A program made the translations under genes and the position numbers. The notes beneath the pieces were generated by a model. The model had not been told where the DNA came from and made no database searches. It saw only the letters and a program-made list of their open reading frames with translations. A DNA stretch of 64,000 bases, taken from positions 185,587,802 to 185,651,801 of the forward strand of contig NC_073693.1 of NCBI RefSeq assembly GCF_029784155.1, written 5' to 3'. This stretch comes from Uranotaenia lowii. Lineage: Eukaryota > Arthropoda > Insecta > Diptera > Culicidae. Positions 23,601-38,600 of this stretch are shown here, one piece after another. Position 1 is the stretch's first letter. The number at the start of each line of letters is the position of its first letter.

Positions 23601-26600
23601 TCAATAGTATAGTAGAGGACTACGACCGATGCTATGTTGCCGTGTTTTTTATTTGATCCAAAGTTTAAATTTTTTTAAACTCTATCCGCTCATTTTCACC
23701 ATCATTAATTTCTTCTAACATTCTATCCGTCTATAAGCCAGCAGATCGTGGCCTAGAGGATAGCATCCTTGTCTTCTAAGCCAACGTTCATGAGATCGAA
23801 TCCCGGTCGGTCTGGCTGGTGTCATTATCTGCGGTCACCAGTGAACCGAGATAGACAAAGTCATCGACTATCTCCAGCTCGTCGCCGTCGATCGGGACCA
23901 TGTTATTTCTGGACAAGCGGACTCGGTCGGTCAAAATTAAAATTAAAAATAAATCAAAATGGCTTCTGTCAAATTTTCTTATTATTTGAAAGAATTCAAA
24001 GAAATATCGCAAGTGTAAACTTTGTTTAACAACTATCACAAAACTAGATCCTACATCAACTGCATGTGATATACACTATCTGAAACAAAGGGTTAAGTGA
24101 TTTCTTGTACAAATTCTTATTCTTAAGTTCGAATTAAAGTTTTGACATTCTCCATTCAAACCGTAATAACTCTGAAATTACGGAACACGAGGTTGAATTG
24201 TTCAATATGAATCAAAAAATAAGGGTTTTTTTTAATGTTGAACGTTTGTACAGTGGTTTAGAAAGACAAAAATGTGAACATACGGCACAAGGCAACACTG
24301 AAGGTTAACGCTTTTAAGGTGATTTTTTTAAATCATTTACAGAATTTATCTTTTCTGTAGAATAAAACTTATTTACAGTAAAGCGCATGCTGAAGGCGCC
24401 CTTCTCCAACAATACATATCCTACACACAAAAAAAAAGCATAGTAAAATTACTAGATCCGTGGTTTAAATGAACAACACGCAACCATATTTTTGAGTCAA
24501 TAATGTTTTGTTCTTGATATTACCATGCACATAGTAATTTTACTTTGTGTTAATTTTGACTGCGCATAGTAATTTTGACTACGTTCATAGTAAAATTGTC
24601 AATGATAGAATGAGCTCTTTTACTTCGAGCATTGTAAAATTGCAATTTTCCATTATCGTAATAACACATTAAAATGAGTACCCTATCATGATATACATCA
24701 CAAAATTACCATGCGGCATTGTATAAAGACCTCGAAATAAAATTCATTTGTTACAAATTGAAATTTTTATTTATTTAAATTATTTTTCTTAAAACTTCAA
24801 TTTATGGTACACCACCCACGAATGGGGCACAGGCTTCACACTTAGCGTCTGAAATGAAAATGAAAAAAACGGGAAACAATTAATTATAAGAAATACGAAA
24901 ACGTACAATAACTGTTCAGTTTGCTTGTTCAACAAGCAGTAAAATAATTAGAAAATAAAAACACAATTTCACTCACCTGAAAGCCTGCATTTAACGGCCC
25001 GGCAGATGTGCTGAAATTGCGTTCCGCAAACAGTACGCCAGCTCACCGGTTAGCAGCTATCGTCACAATGTCCTCCGACGTTGTCCAATATCCGAAATCG
25101 AGGGAGGTTGAGGAACACGAGCGCATTCGCCGACAGACTAATCTGCTGTGCCGCTCCGGGTGCGGGTTCAAAGGCTCGTTGAGGCCCTTTCCAGCTGGTC
25201 GACGACACAATCAGGGAAATCTTTCGTCAACAATATAGGAAAATTGTTCTGTTAGCATATTTCATAAGCAATTAATTAGAAGTAACAAAAAAACACAATT
25301 TACTCACCTGAGAGAATACATTTCCCGATCCGACAAACCGAAAATCCGATAATTTTTGTTCGCGTTCCGAAATCGCGAACGGCTGACCCGTACAAAATAA
25401 ACACTCGAACGAAGCACATAGTAAAATTACTATGAATTATAATGCGCATAGTATTTTTGACAACACAAATGACGGTGTTTCAACATTACCATGGGGATAG
25501 TAATTTCAAGAACACGAATTGTGTAATATCAAAATATCATGCGCATGGTAATTAAGACACGAGAAAATTACTATGAGCTGTCAAAGTTTGCATAGTAAAA
25601 ATACTACGTCATAGTATTATCGCCCAGATTTTAGGTAAAAAATTCTAAATCATGGTTGAAAATACTAAATGATGGATATAGTAAAATTATCATGACTCTG
25701 TATTTGAAAAGCCCATGCAATTTTTTTCCGTGTAGTAATAATAATTAAAATATGTAAAGAGCCAAACGTTTAAATTGAACTTTTCAACTCTCATGAACAA
25801 ATTTGTACGTTTTTACTCTTAAAGCCTAACGTCAAAAAAGGCGGTAATATAGAAATTCAAACAGCAACCACTTTTGAACCACTGATCCGAATTTCACAAC
25901 TTGGCCTCAAATTTCCTCGAGCTTGAATATATTATTGCATTCTTTGAAATTTGTTGTTAACGCCAATATACATTTTGTAGGGGTTTTCTGAAATATGATC
26001 GTTCAAAGAAAAATCGAAGTGAGTTGTAAGTTTTTCCAAATATTTTCAAATAATTTTTATTTTTTTATTTAATTCTTTTTTGTAGGGGAGAATGGGGTAA
26101 CGTGGGCTATGGGGAAACGTGAGCCACTCTAAATATCTCAGCTGTGTGTTGAGATAAAAATCTCAATCCAACTGTCATCGTTGTCGCTTTGCGTAAGCAT
26201 GTTTTTCGATATGTTGTTGACTTATGTACGTATCATCCCCTTCTTTTATTTAACTAGCCTAGAAAAATGTACTTACATAATTAACCAACCACCCGCAAAA
26301 TTGCATCCGTGGGAGATCTAAAGTACATAACAAAAATATGCTCATACGCTTATGATCTTGTTATGTTCTTTCATGTGGAAAAGGAATTTTTGATGAAACA
26401 TCAATAAGACACACAAACGCAACCAATTTGCAAATCATTGCTTGTGGGGAATCGTGGGCCACACTTTGTGGGATATTTTGGTGTTTTTATACATATTCAG
26501 AACTTAAAATACGTTATAACTATCTGTAGAGTTTTCTTATGCCAAATGAAAAGTTATTGAAAATGTGTTGTCCATCTTTTCTAATGCGATAGAGACGAAC

Positions 26601-29600
26601 ATAAATCTTATATAAGGAATTTTGCCGTTCGCGAGCCAGGTTTTAGGAACTATTCAATCATTCACAACTCTCTTTTTTATTTCCACATCTGAAATTGCTT
26701 TAAAATAACTAAATGAATTATGAAGTTTCAGTTTTGGATCGACTTATAAACTTTGAACGATATCTAGTCAATTTAGATTTGGTGGCCCACGTTTCCCCAC
26801 AGTTTTTCAAAATAAAAAAAAAACCTTTTTTTAAAACAGTCAGAACTCGAGAAATTAATGTATCTACTTAAAAATTAAAAAACATCCTTATGATACCATA
26901 AAAATGTAGAAAACCTTTCCATTTATTTTTTTCTTTTTATCTTTTATAATAAGTTGAAGCTCCATATTACTAAAAATTTTCTATTTCATCGAAAATATGA
27001 CGAAGATAGCAGATTTCCACCTTCTGCACTAAACCCAAACCGTAGATTTTTTTTTAGGCTACCACGGTTTTCGCGTAATGGCCAACACCAGATCCAACCA
27101 AAACAGAGTATCAACGTTGTGGGAACCTATGCAAGTGCTATGGAAGGAAAGAGGTTGCTTTAAAAGGCATCCTTCTGTGTATTTGACCGTTAATTGTGTC
27201 AATCTTTGTGTACCAATTACTGTTTTGCAGCTTCCACAGATCATCGGCCATTTTTTTCAACTTTTTGTCCTTGTTCTTCTCCAGAACATCTGAGCGGGAC
27301 TTGTCAAAACTAAATTTCGAAGTGACGTTCTGTCAGGTACCCGCTTAAAAGTTTGGTTTAGCAGTCGAATGCTATTTTTTTCAAAATTTCACCCCACTTT
27401 TTTGTCAGCTAAAGGTACCAGACAAAAAATTGCACCCTCTGTTACCACCAGTGCTCATCTTCAAATTAATTCAAATTTTAACTCACAGTTAGATCCTCTA
27501 GGTCTCTTCGAACGATTTGCCACATGGATTTGGTCGAATAGTCGATTTCCAGCTTTTTATGTGTCCTCTACTAGGATTTTTCCAAATTTTTCCACGATTC
27601 TGCCCAAAAATTTTGTCAATGAACTTCTCAAAAATCTCTAAAACTAGTTCATATCGTCCATCCATGCGTTCAAAAGTTATCCACAAAAGAAAGTGTTGCA
27701 TTTTTTCGAGTACACTCCTTAGATGTTTTATAAATGTAATTGTCACGTTTTATAAAAATCTTGAGGAGATTTCATAATCATTTCATTTTGACATTATCGG
27801 AAATGCTGATCATCAACGTACTCGAAAAGCTAAGGTTATGATCATTTAGAATCCGGGCAGTTATAAACGTGTGTATTTTAAAAACTATTGATTTGATCGA
27901 AAAACTTTCTATTAAGGAAATGAAGGTGTTAATATGATATTTAATGTAAAAATATTTAGAAATAATTTACAGATGATTTCAAGAAATACTCTTACTTTAT
28001 CATAAAATCTCTTTTGCACACTTTTTGCACTGCTTTTTATTTTCGCATAGTTTTTTCAGTCATGTATTGATCTATTATTTTTACCACAAAAGCAAAACCT
28101 TTGCCAAATCATGATATTTTACACAAATCATGATATTTTACACAAATTCACCTGGAAAACCCAATTGGAATCTGGTTGGAACCTTTCCATGAGTAGGCAT
28201 CTTGAAGAATTTGACCTTTTAAATTCGATTTTAACATGAATTTCTTTGTCCATCAGAACATATCTGTCACATTGCGTAAAAACTGGTCGCACAGATTGCG
28301 ATCCATGGAACTGCTCATTTTTAGTTATTTTCTGGGTGTCTACTAGACAGGTAACACTTTTTGCCTGACAGAACTTAAACTTAAAAATCTAAAAAAAGTA
28401 GGCAAGATAGTCCTTTTTATAACCAACACAACGCTGCTAATTTTTTGCATATCCAAGCTCTAGTAACGTAGCTATCACTGAAATAAAGTGGCCAGATATT
28501 AAATGATCATAGCTTTAAACACTATTGGTGTTCTATGTAATCAAAGGGTGTTTTGTGTTTGCAAAACTAATGCCGTGTGATATGTATATATTTTGATTAT
28601 CCATGCGCACATTTTTCGAAAACTGATAAGATGATGTTGTGCTTATCTGGTAAAATTCTCTATCACACATTCCATAGAAGCTTTGGATTGATCTTTTCTA
28701 CAATGAAAAGTATACACCAAACTGAAAAGTTTATCAGATATTAAATATGCACAATCAGATATTAAATATGCACAACAATAATAAATGGATGGGTATACAT
28801 AAATAATACAGCTATGCATTTGTATTTTATGTATTGATATTTTCTCCCTTTTTTCATTTCGCACGTGCCTTGTTGGAAAACATATGTTCCATATTCATCA
28901 CTTCAGAAAGGCCGTTAGAAATATCCTTTGAATTCCGTTTCCGATTCGTCTCTGATCACCTTTCATTATCCCTCCCACATGTCTGTTCTATTCGGCAGGA
29001 GTCCTAGTCTAGGATATTTAAACATGAGCAGGATATGCGACCGTCTCCGGTGTAGCGCAGCGCCTCCGTTTACTTGTTTTCGTTTAACTAGTGTTGGTAA
29101 TTTTCCTGCCCCTAAGTTGTTTCTCTCATTCAGCTCGTTCTTTGCTTTCGTTCAACTTTTTCGTTACTTCCCTTTTCCTTCCCGTATAGGTACGTCGAGC
29201 ATTTAAATACTATCTGGAAAAATATATCTGATGAAGGGCTCAGAAGAAGAGCGGTCTAGTGTTTGGTAACCTATTTGATCATCAGCAAAATAAAACTAAA
29301 CTTTTAAAAAGTTCTCATAATCTTTCGCAAGTTAAATATGTCCAGTTAATATTTAGCATTTTTTATGAAAAAAAAAATTGAATGTGTAATGGCTCTTCCA
29401 AAAGTTTCACCTAGATTTTCATAACAACAATCAATCCATTTTCTTGATGATACTCTACTGTTTTTTTTTTTAAATTAATTTCCTTGAAGCCGCAATTGCG
29501 ACAGAAATGTCACTGAAAGATTATATTTACGTTACGGATCCCAAATCTTGGGATCACGTAAAAAAAAAATATAAGGCGTTTTTCAGCCAGAAAAAGTTGT

Positions 29601-32600
29601 TTCGGTATTTGGACCAGATTTCAGGTTCATTTGAGGTAAATTCAATAAAAAAAAATTAATGATACTTAAAACCCTTGTCCTAGAAAGTTGGATTGACCTT
29701 CTTCTTCCTTTTCTTCTTCTATTTCTTCATCTTCTTCTTTTTCCTTAAATCAACATGGCCAAAAGTTTTATGCATCCAGGAGAATGAAGAACTCGTTTCC
29801 TTAATTTTCACAAACATTATTTTCTATGCTATTTTAAGAGATTTGAGCCAAATTTCAGGATCGCTTCAAAACAAATCAAAAGTAACCTTTCTAGCATTAA
29901 TCAGCTTTTTTTTGGAATTGGGATTGTATCATTTCAATAAAATGATAAAAATGAATGTTAGGATTTTGAATTGCGTTTTTCGGAATATAAACTGAAATTC
30001 AGGATAACTTAAAAAAAAAATAAAAATCACTTACCTTAAACATTTGTTTGGGATTAGGATAAAATTAAAAACGAATTTTTAGCCCTGATTGCGCTTTTTT
30101 AAATTTTGGTCCGGATTCCAGGATGACTTCAAAAAATTGAATATATCTATGCATTTTTCGGAATTTGGACAGAACTTTGGGAACAATTTGATAAAGTAAT
30201 TTGAAACAACTATTTTTTAATTCTAACATTTATTAGCAGATTATTATTGTATTTCATATGGAGTTTCTTTTGAATTTTTTATGATCTTTGTGTTAAGTCT
30301 AAATGTGTTTCATAAATAGTACAAATCAATCTGAATAAACAAAATAAAAATAGATGGGTTTATAGATCGTTCAGAAACATTTTCAACTTAACGTTTGGCT
30401 TTGATGGGTCAACAGATATCAGAAAAGGGGTTATACTTTGTAGTTGCAAGTTATCCAAACAAGTGTAAATTTTCTTCATTTTTTCCTGGGATTTATCAAT
30501 GAGTGACTTTTCCATGTTTGTAATCGGTTTAAATATGTAAAAAAGGACTTAAATTTTTAAAAAGCGCATGTTCTGGCCTTTTTTTTAAATTTGGATCAAA
30601 TTTCATGATAAATTTGAAATATCTCGGGTGAGCTTTCATTACGTCGTATGAAAAGTCTTAAGAATTCAGAAAAAATTGCTGTTAAAAATAGGAAAAAAAC
30701 TTTAAAATTTGTATTTCACATAAAGAATATGTTGTTTAGATGAAAAGAAGTTGCAACTAGTTTATGTAAGTTTTTGTACTTTTTCGTAATAAAACTATTT
30801 GTTTACATTTCATTTCATACGCCATAACGGAAGCGCACGCGAGATATAATAAAATAAAAATGTGTTTATTGATAAAATAATATTTTTTCACGTTCATTTT
30901 CACTCGAACTGTAAACCGAGCTTCAGATATAGAGAATTCTAAAAGTTTGTCGACAATACACTCAGAAAAATACTATTATGTATACCATAAGATTCTCTTA
31001 TGAAGAGATGCCATAAGAAAAGTGATAATTCACGAGGTAGCCTAATGAAGCGAATGAATTCTTCAGATGAACACCTGCTTCAATGGGAATTTATTGCTTT
31101 TCATAAGAGTGTCTTATGGAAACAGAAAATTTCACGTTTGATTTGAAAATATCAAGATAATTGATAAAAAAGTTCAGTTTATTTTCTGGGTAATTTGTTT
31201 AAAATTACTTTATGATCACCATCAGCAGGCAACCATTGTAAAAACATTAGATTTTATCTTTATCACGGCATATATAGTACCTACTCTTTCTAGCCATCAT
31301 ATCCTTGAAAGATGTACGCCTTAGAGTACAGTTAATTAGAATTCTTCAAAGAAATATGATCAAGTAGTTTTATGGTTTTTTTCAATCAATAAAACATCAT
31401 AAGTTCATTGATTTTCTCGTGGGATTTTTTTTATCGATGAAGGAGCCGGTAAACTTAAAACGACGTTTATTCAAAACACTGATGTTGGTGCAACGCTACC
31501 GAATTGATCCATTTTACCATTAAACTATGCTCCTGAGCACGCGACGAATTTTAACGGACTTTTCCCCCTTGCTGTTTGCAATCACATTGAGGAAAGCTTC
31601 CCATCCGTTTGCACCTTCCTACATATATAGTGGTTGTGTTCGACTGTAGGCTGGGTTTTCGTAAAAATGAATGTGGAAAGGGGGAGAAAACTTTGTCGGT
31701 TTGAAACTGCCGCGCAGATGCAGTCGAAACTTCCAACGAATCGGTCGTGCGAGCAGCTTGAAACGTTTTCCGTTGATCGGATCTGATGTTACTGATAGTG
31801 TGCGTTTATGTTGTATTTGTATCCCTGATTATCATTACCAATTGATTAAAACGGTGTACGAATCATAATGTCGCGCCATAACTACACAAATCCCGCGTTT
31901 TGTCAACAAAGTGAATTTCAGCATTCAGCAAGACTTAACCAGAATGTATCAAAAAGTGCTTACAATTCCCCGGCTAAGATAACGAGAAGTGAATTGACGA
32001 GATCTTACAATCGTATCAATTCTACGATTGTGCGACAGAACAGTTTCGCGTGCCATGGACCGGACAGATCAAATAGCAGTGTCGTGTTCCCAAAACCAGG
32101 ACCTAAACCAGGAGGAGCTAGATTGATTGATCAATATGCTTCAAATACATCGATTGTGGGCGCACGTTACGGATCCGTTGCATCAGCGTTGGATACATCA
32201 TTCAGTAGCAAACAATCAAGTGGCCGTTACGCATTGGTTCCGGTTGAAGAAATTCCTACCACAGACAAAGGAAGATACGCCATTCTGCCCGTGGAACATC
32301 CTGTTGTAAAACAAACTCCTACCAGAATAGTAAAAAGTCAGGACAATTTAGACCGTTACTCAAGTACGTGCGACTTAAACGATGAACCTGCCAATTTGTC
32401 TGATCAATTTTGCAGTCTGCCGCCACTTTCTTCACCTCCCGCAGCAATCACTCAGAACAGACTGAAAAATGCGTTTTCTTCTGACTTTGGCAGTAAATCA
32501 TTTATATTGTACGACCAAAAAAGTAATCAGCGATATGAAGTGGTACCAACGGAAGACGACGAAGAGTTGGTAGACCCAAACCACGAAATTATCCAAATGC

Positions 32601-35600
32601 ACAACGGAAAAGCACATCGTTACGCGGTAATTCCCTCGGAAGATGACGAAACCTGCCTTAATGACGAAACAGAAGAAACCATTAGAAAACCGCCTCCGCC
32701 TCCTCCGAAAAAAGATTTCTCCCGTGAGAACTTACGGGATTCACAGCGCAACCTCACACCGCACAAAATTCAAACCCCTGCATCCACTCCAAAGAGGAAT
32801 CATCAACACAATGCTGCCACCCAGATGCTGCATGAAATTCTTAGCACCCCAAAAGGGCAAGAGTTGACACCGAAAAATTCTCCCCAACCAAGAATTGTAT
32901 GCAGCACCCCTAAAAGAAGTGAATTTAAGCCACAAAAATTGCAGTACGATCATCATTATCAGGTCGCCCAGCAGCAGCAGCAGGCATTTTTTGCCGGACA
33001 ACCGGCACGCGCTCACCAGCCAACCCAACAGCAGCAGCAGCAGCAACAACAACAACAACAGCGGCAAACTCAACATCAACTAGAGGCAGCTGCACGAACG
33101 ACAGCTGTTATTATGCCACGGCTCAATGTCGGGAATGGCATCTACGGGGAGACAACAACTTCAGACCAACACACAAACAAGTCCTGGCAGAATGCGAGTT
33201 TCCACAAGGTAGCACATGCTACTGCAACAATCGGAGCCGTCTCGCTCATGCTGATCCTGTGCGGTTTTATGAACTCGGGCTTAAGTTTGTACTTCACCTC
33301 GAAGGTCGGCCGCGAGTACTATTTGGATGCTACCATCTTCGCCGGGTTTGCGGCAATTGCGCTCGGTATTTTGGGGTTCAAGTCACGCCGCTGCGACTGG
33401 TTGCCGAATCGGAACTACATATCAGGTAAAATTGGAACCATGATCGATCCTGCCTGGTGACTAGGGAAACCATTCGTTGTAAGATAAGGCACTTTATCAC
33501 TACCCACATATCGTTGAACCATCTGAAATAACTTGAAACAAAATAATAAATTCATAAATGATTTGCAATAATTATTTATCTAAGAAGTTGTATGAAGTGG
33601 ATTTTATCAGCACGAGTCGTAAATTTATCCAACGAGGCTTGCCGAGTGCTGAAAAAAATGAGTTTTGCAACGAGTTGCATAGAAAACTCAGCAAAATTGT
33701 GTATGTAACTCGTTTCAAAACTCGATCTTTTAGCATTCGACGTTTTTATCCAACTCGGCAAGCCTCGTTAATAAATTTACAACTCGTGTTGAAAAATCCA
33801 CTTTTTGTAACTTGTTGCATAAATAACTATTAAAAAATCAGCGTCACCTCGGGTAAGCTCTGATAAGCTCTGTTGTATTGGGAAATCTTTGTTTTATGAC
33901 AAACATTTTTGTGCTTTTTTTTTATAAATCCTGGGAGTTTGCCGCCGCCGCTCGTGACGTAGAGGAACCTTCAAGTTCTCTAAGCCAACGGTGTGGGTTG
34001 GTGGTGTTAGCACTTGTAAGATATAAAAAAATTGTAAGATGCTTGCCAGCATATCCTCGAAAGATATACGAATTAGTGTTAATCATATTAATACAAAATT
34101 AAATGATTTAATTCCAAATCCATTAGAAACAACAGTTAAAAAAGTATAAATCTGATTTTGCAACTAGGTTCATCACTTTAAAACACATTTTAAATCCCTG
34201 CACAATGATTTGGACGAGGAAAAAATAATGTTTAATAATTTGTTTCCATCAATAATCATCACGTTTTTTGTACAGAAACGTAAATGTAATACGAGAACTT
34301 TAAACACAATAAGATTTTCAAAATATAAATTCAAGCGTAGCCAGACATAGTAAATAATGTAATGGATTTTTCATTAAAAAAACATATTTCCAATTTCAAT
34401 ATTTCTGCTTTACAAGATTTTCTGATTTTTAATTTGTCGATAAACTGAAATCTCAGAAGATTTGTGGACTCCTAAAAATTTGCTTATAATATCAACACAT
34501 TAGGTAGAAATTTATCTGAAACTATCTTCTCATGATAAGTATCATACACAATGCATAAGTGATGGCGATTTTTGCTAGGGATGCATACTTATCCCATATA
34601 GCTAGTGTAATGTCGGACGATTGCTCAAATACAGGCGATTTTTCCAGAGATTTTCATCTTATTGGATGATTCATCCCAATACAGATGATTTCAGTAATTC
34701 ATTGCGATTTACCTCACAAAACAAACTTTAATAGTTGAATTATGTTAATTTTTGCTATCATGCCTTGTTAGCAAGATTTGGGATCATTTTGCCCCTATGT
34801 AGGTAGTACACTGCCAAAATTTGGGTCTCTGAATTTCACTTGCAGATAGCATATTTATGCCATATTTTGGTTTCCTCGACAGGAAAGTGATACCTCGTTT
34901 TGCCAGCCGTTTGAAAGAAATTTTAAAAGCACACCGATGCCAAATTTTGGATCCAATCGGTGTCAAAAAGTGGCATCATTGTGCTCTCAAAACGCGTTTT
35001 GGACTGTGGTTACACTTGACATGATTAAGGTATCCATGTATGAAAAGTGAGACAAAATGTTAGCATTGTACCACCTTTTTTTGGGCAGAATGATACCTCG
35101 TTTTACTGATAGAAAAATTAGGTATAATTTAGCTATAGAAGTTCGGGAAGTTATTGGATTCTCTTCGAGGAACCATAAAATTCATTGAGATCCAATGCGT
35201 GTTTGTGTTCGTTTAAAAATTTCTAAATTGTTGGAAGAAAAATAAATCAAATTTTGGAAAGGCGACAACTTTGCCGTGTTTGCGTTAGAAAAACATTTTC
35301 AAACATTAACTCTTACATTGCTTCAGCATGTATTTGAATTGAAATATTAAAGTAAGTTAGAAGTGAAATTATTGAACGAAATTGTATGAATTAGTTAAAG
35401 TGAATTCAATTTTCTAGTAATTTTTTTTTTATTTTACCAAAATTTAATCATATTTCATGCAAATTTAATGCATACAAAAAAGTAATTCTAGTTTGACTGT
35501 GCGCAACAACATTCTATAAAAATGAGAAAATCAAACTTTTGGACCTTCACCTCAGAAACTTTGGAATTTTTTTTCGGAAAAAAGGTTAATAAACATATCG

Positions 35601-38600
35601 CGAGATTCAATGTTTTAGGTTTGGACCAAGAAATGCAATTACTACTACGGAGTTTTGGACTAGTATTGGCACATAAAAATCGATTTTTCGATCCAAGACC
35701 TTGTGAATTAATGTCAATCAAAAATACAATAATAAGAACCGCTGATATGTCATTCGTGCTTTTTTTTTTCGTTACTACTTTTTACATGAAATTATTGACT
35801 GATTAGGAAATGGAAAATATATTGTTCCAGTGAACCGTCCACAATTTAAAAAAATCGCATTTTTCAGTTCAACCCTAAAAAGAGTGTTCTTCAGCTAACA
35901 TTTGAACCAGCTTCTTACCTTCATTCTTCATTTTTCAAATATCTTCCTGCAAAATTTCAAAGAAAAACGATGCATAACTTCTGATACATTCCAATGCGAA
36001 AATTGGACTTTTACCAAAAAGTTCAATTTTCGTAGAATTACTAAATCTCAGGTTCTAACATGTTAAAACATTGCGGACAAAATACGAGAAATTTAGGTCT
36101 CTCGCTTGCCACGAATGTTTTACTCTTAGAAGTACACTGCCGGCCAAAAGTTTGGGATCACCCGCTAAAAACATGCAAATTTTGATCGGTCATATCTCAG
36201 CCGTCTTAGGATATATTGCAAATCTTCTGATCTCTTTTGAAAGATAATGAACAATAGCTATTTCGGAGGTATTTTGTCCAGAAATAGTGTTTTAGTTTTA
36301 TACCTCAAACTAAACCAAAAGTTAGAACATTTTCAAAAAAATCGCACTAAATGTTCAAAGACAATCATCTCGGGATAGGTTGAACCAAATTTCAAAATTT
36401 GAGTTGTATTAGAATCCTTATACTTTACTTCTCAAAACACAAAAAAAAAACTTTGTGCAAAAATTTAAGAATGAACTTTTATTTAATAAAATAGACACTT
36501 TAGTTATCGTCCAAAAGTTTGGGATCACCACTTAGTATGGTGTATCGGTCAAAAGTTTGGGAATATTCCTTTAAAAACATGCAAATTTATTTCATTCATA
36601 TCTTCCTCACCTAACATCGTACTGCAGATTTGGAAGCTTAGGAATTGTTGTTTTTTTCATAAATTCATTCAAAAACTATATTTCAAAGTGATAACCATAA
36701 AAAAATTACCTGAAATTAATTGTTTTTTGGAAGTTCACACTTATGATTCTGAATTTTTTATGGTCATCACTTTGAAATATAATTTTTGAATAAATTTATG
36801 AAAAAACAACAATTTCTAAGCTTCCAGCTGAGCCCTTCAGATCTGCAATACGATGTTAGATGAGAAAGATATGAATGAGATAAATTTGCATGTTTTTAAA
36901 AGAATGATCCTAAACTTTTGATCGATACACCATACTTAAGGGGTGATCCCAAACTTTTGGACGATAAATTAAGTATCTATTTTATTTATTAAAAGTTCAT
37001 TTTTAAATTTTTGCACAATTTTTTTTATTGCATATTAAGAAGAAAGGAATAAGGATTCTAATGATACTCAAATTTTGAAATTTGGTCCACCCTATCCCGA
37101 GATGATTGGCTTTGAACATTGAGTGCGATTTTTTGAAAACGTTCTAACTTTGGGTTAGGTTTAAGATGCAAAACTCAAACATTATTTCTTGGCAAAATAC
37201 CTACGAAATAGCTATTGCTCATTATCTTTTAAATGAGATCAGAGAATTTGCAATATATCCCAAGACGGCTGAGATATGAACGATAAAAATTTGTATGTTT
37301 TTTAGCGGGCGATCCCAAACTTTTGGCCGGCGGTGTATGTATATATATATATGTGTGCCGGCGGTGTATGTATATGTATGTATGTATGTAGATAATCCAC
37401 CATGGGAGCACGGATTCACCGCAGTTTTGCCAAAGTGTGCGCAGTGTTACGAATCTACGACAGGTATTCCGCACTCGTGTATATACCTGGCCAGGTGGCA
37501 ACTGATTGAACATTCTTATTATATAGTCAGTTAGAGGAGAAAACACATATTTACCTGTCGGCCAGTTATGGGATTTGAGCCCAGAAGTTTTCTTGCCGAT
37601 ACCGGGAATTGAACCCAGTACGCCTGGCATATAAATAACCAAACCCGCGCCAGCCTATCCGCTAGACCACATCGACGCTTCCTCACGAATGTTTTATTCT
37701 TAACTTTCGGTAACCTAAGGATACTAAACTTGAAAAATTTTGTCCAGTGACTTTCCAGATATTGATTGCCGAATTTTGGTTTTTCTCGGTTAAGATTTCT
37801 TTGTGGTCCTTAATATGTTAAGAAAACGCCAAATTTCGTGAGAGTGTGATAGTTGATATATTTTTAATATAAAATTTAAACTAAAAAATTATCAGATTTA
37901 AAAGTTCTTATTTGAATTGGCTATGTGCGTGCATCTCATTTCTGAAGAACTAGGAACGGTTTTGTATATTTATCTCAAGATGTCTAAGATATTTAACTTA
38001 TATTTCATTTAGTCACAATGTGTCTAAAGTACGATGGCCCAGTGAACATCGAGAGCCTATCGGCTTGGACATTATTTTATCATTGATTAGAAAAAAATGT
38101 ATATTCGTATAACGTTGGCTAAGATGGTGATGTCGAATTTCGACCTTGTAAATAAATGAAAAAAAAAAAAAAACAAAATGATGTTAGAAATTGTTTTTGG
38201 TTACCAACTTTTGTCATCGATTATTTATTGGAAAAAATAAAACAAACTTTTACTTAAAAAATGTTTTCACCAAAAAGCCCGTTTATTTTTAAGCTATCAA
38301 AAACTTGCAAAAATACTTTGAAAAAACTGGTATGATCGAGTTCATATTATATTCCAAAGATTAACTTATTGGAATAAATATTGTGGTTATTATTTTTGCA
38401 ATTTAGAAACATTTGAAAATGATGAAAAAATAACTTCAAGTCACATTTTGTTAACTTTTTCAAACAAAGTTTTTTAACTCAAATAATATATTATTGAAAT
38501 TTTACGAGGTTACAGCGTAACTGTTTTGCTCAATTTGATACAATTTTCTAGAACATGTGATCTTTGTAAAAGAATCCGCCTACGAGATATAGCTCAGGAA

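Noticed and set aside
27498..27777. Overlapping 82- and 86-codon frames on opposite strands
   Set aside because: No family match by eye and no splice context. Possibly an old transposon piece, not enough to call.
28928..29206. 92-codon frame in a pyrimidine-rich block
   Set aside because: Compositional openness and no motif. Left as unexplained intron sequence.
32741..33079. Leu-rich antisense frame over the sanpodo exon
   Set aside because: Caused by the CAG repeat (polyQ) read on the opposite strand.
37600..37683. tRNA-like sequence on the minus strand
   Set aside because: It has A and B boxes but no convincing cloverleaf and it heads a SINE, so it is not called as a functional tRNA. The same holds for 42640-42706 and 23742-23815.
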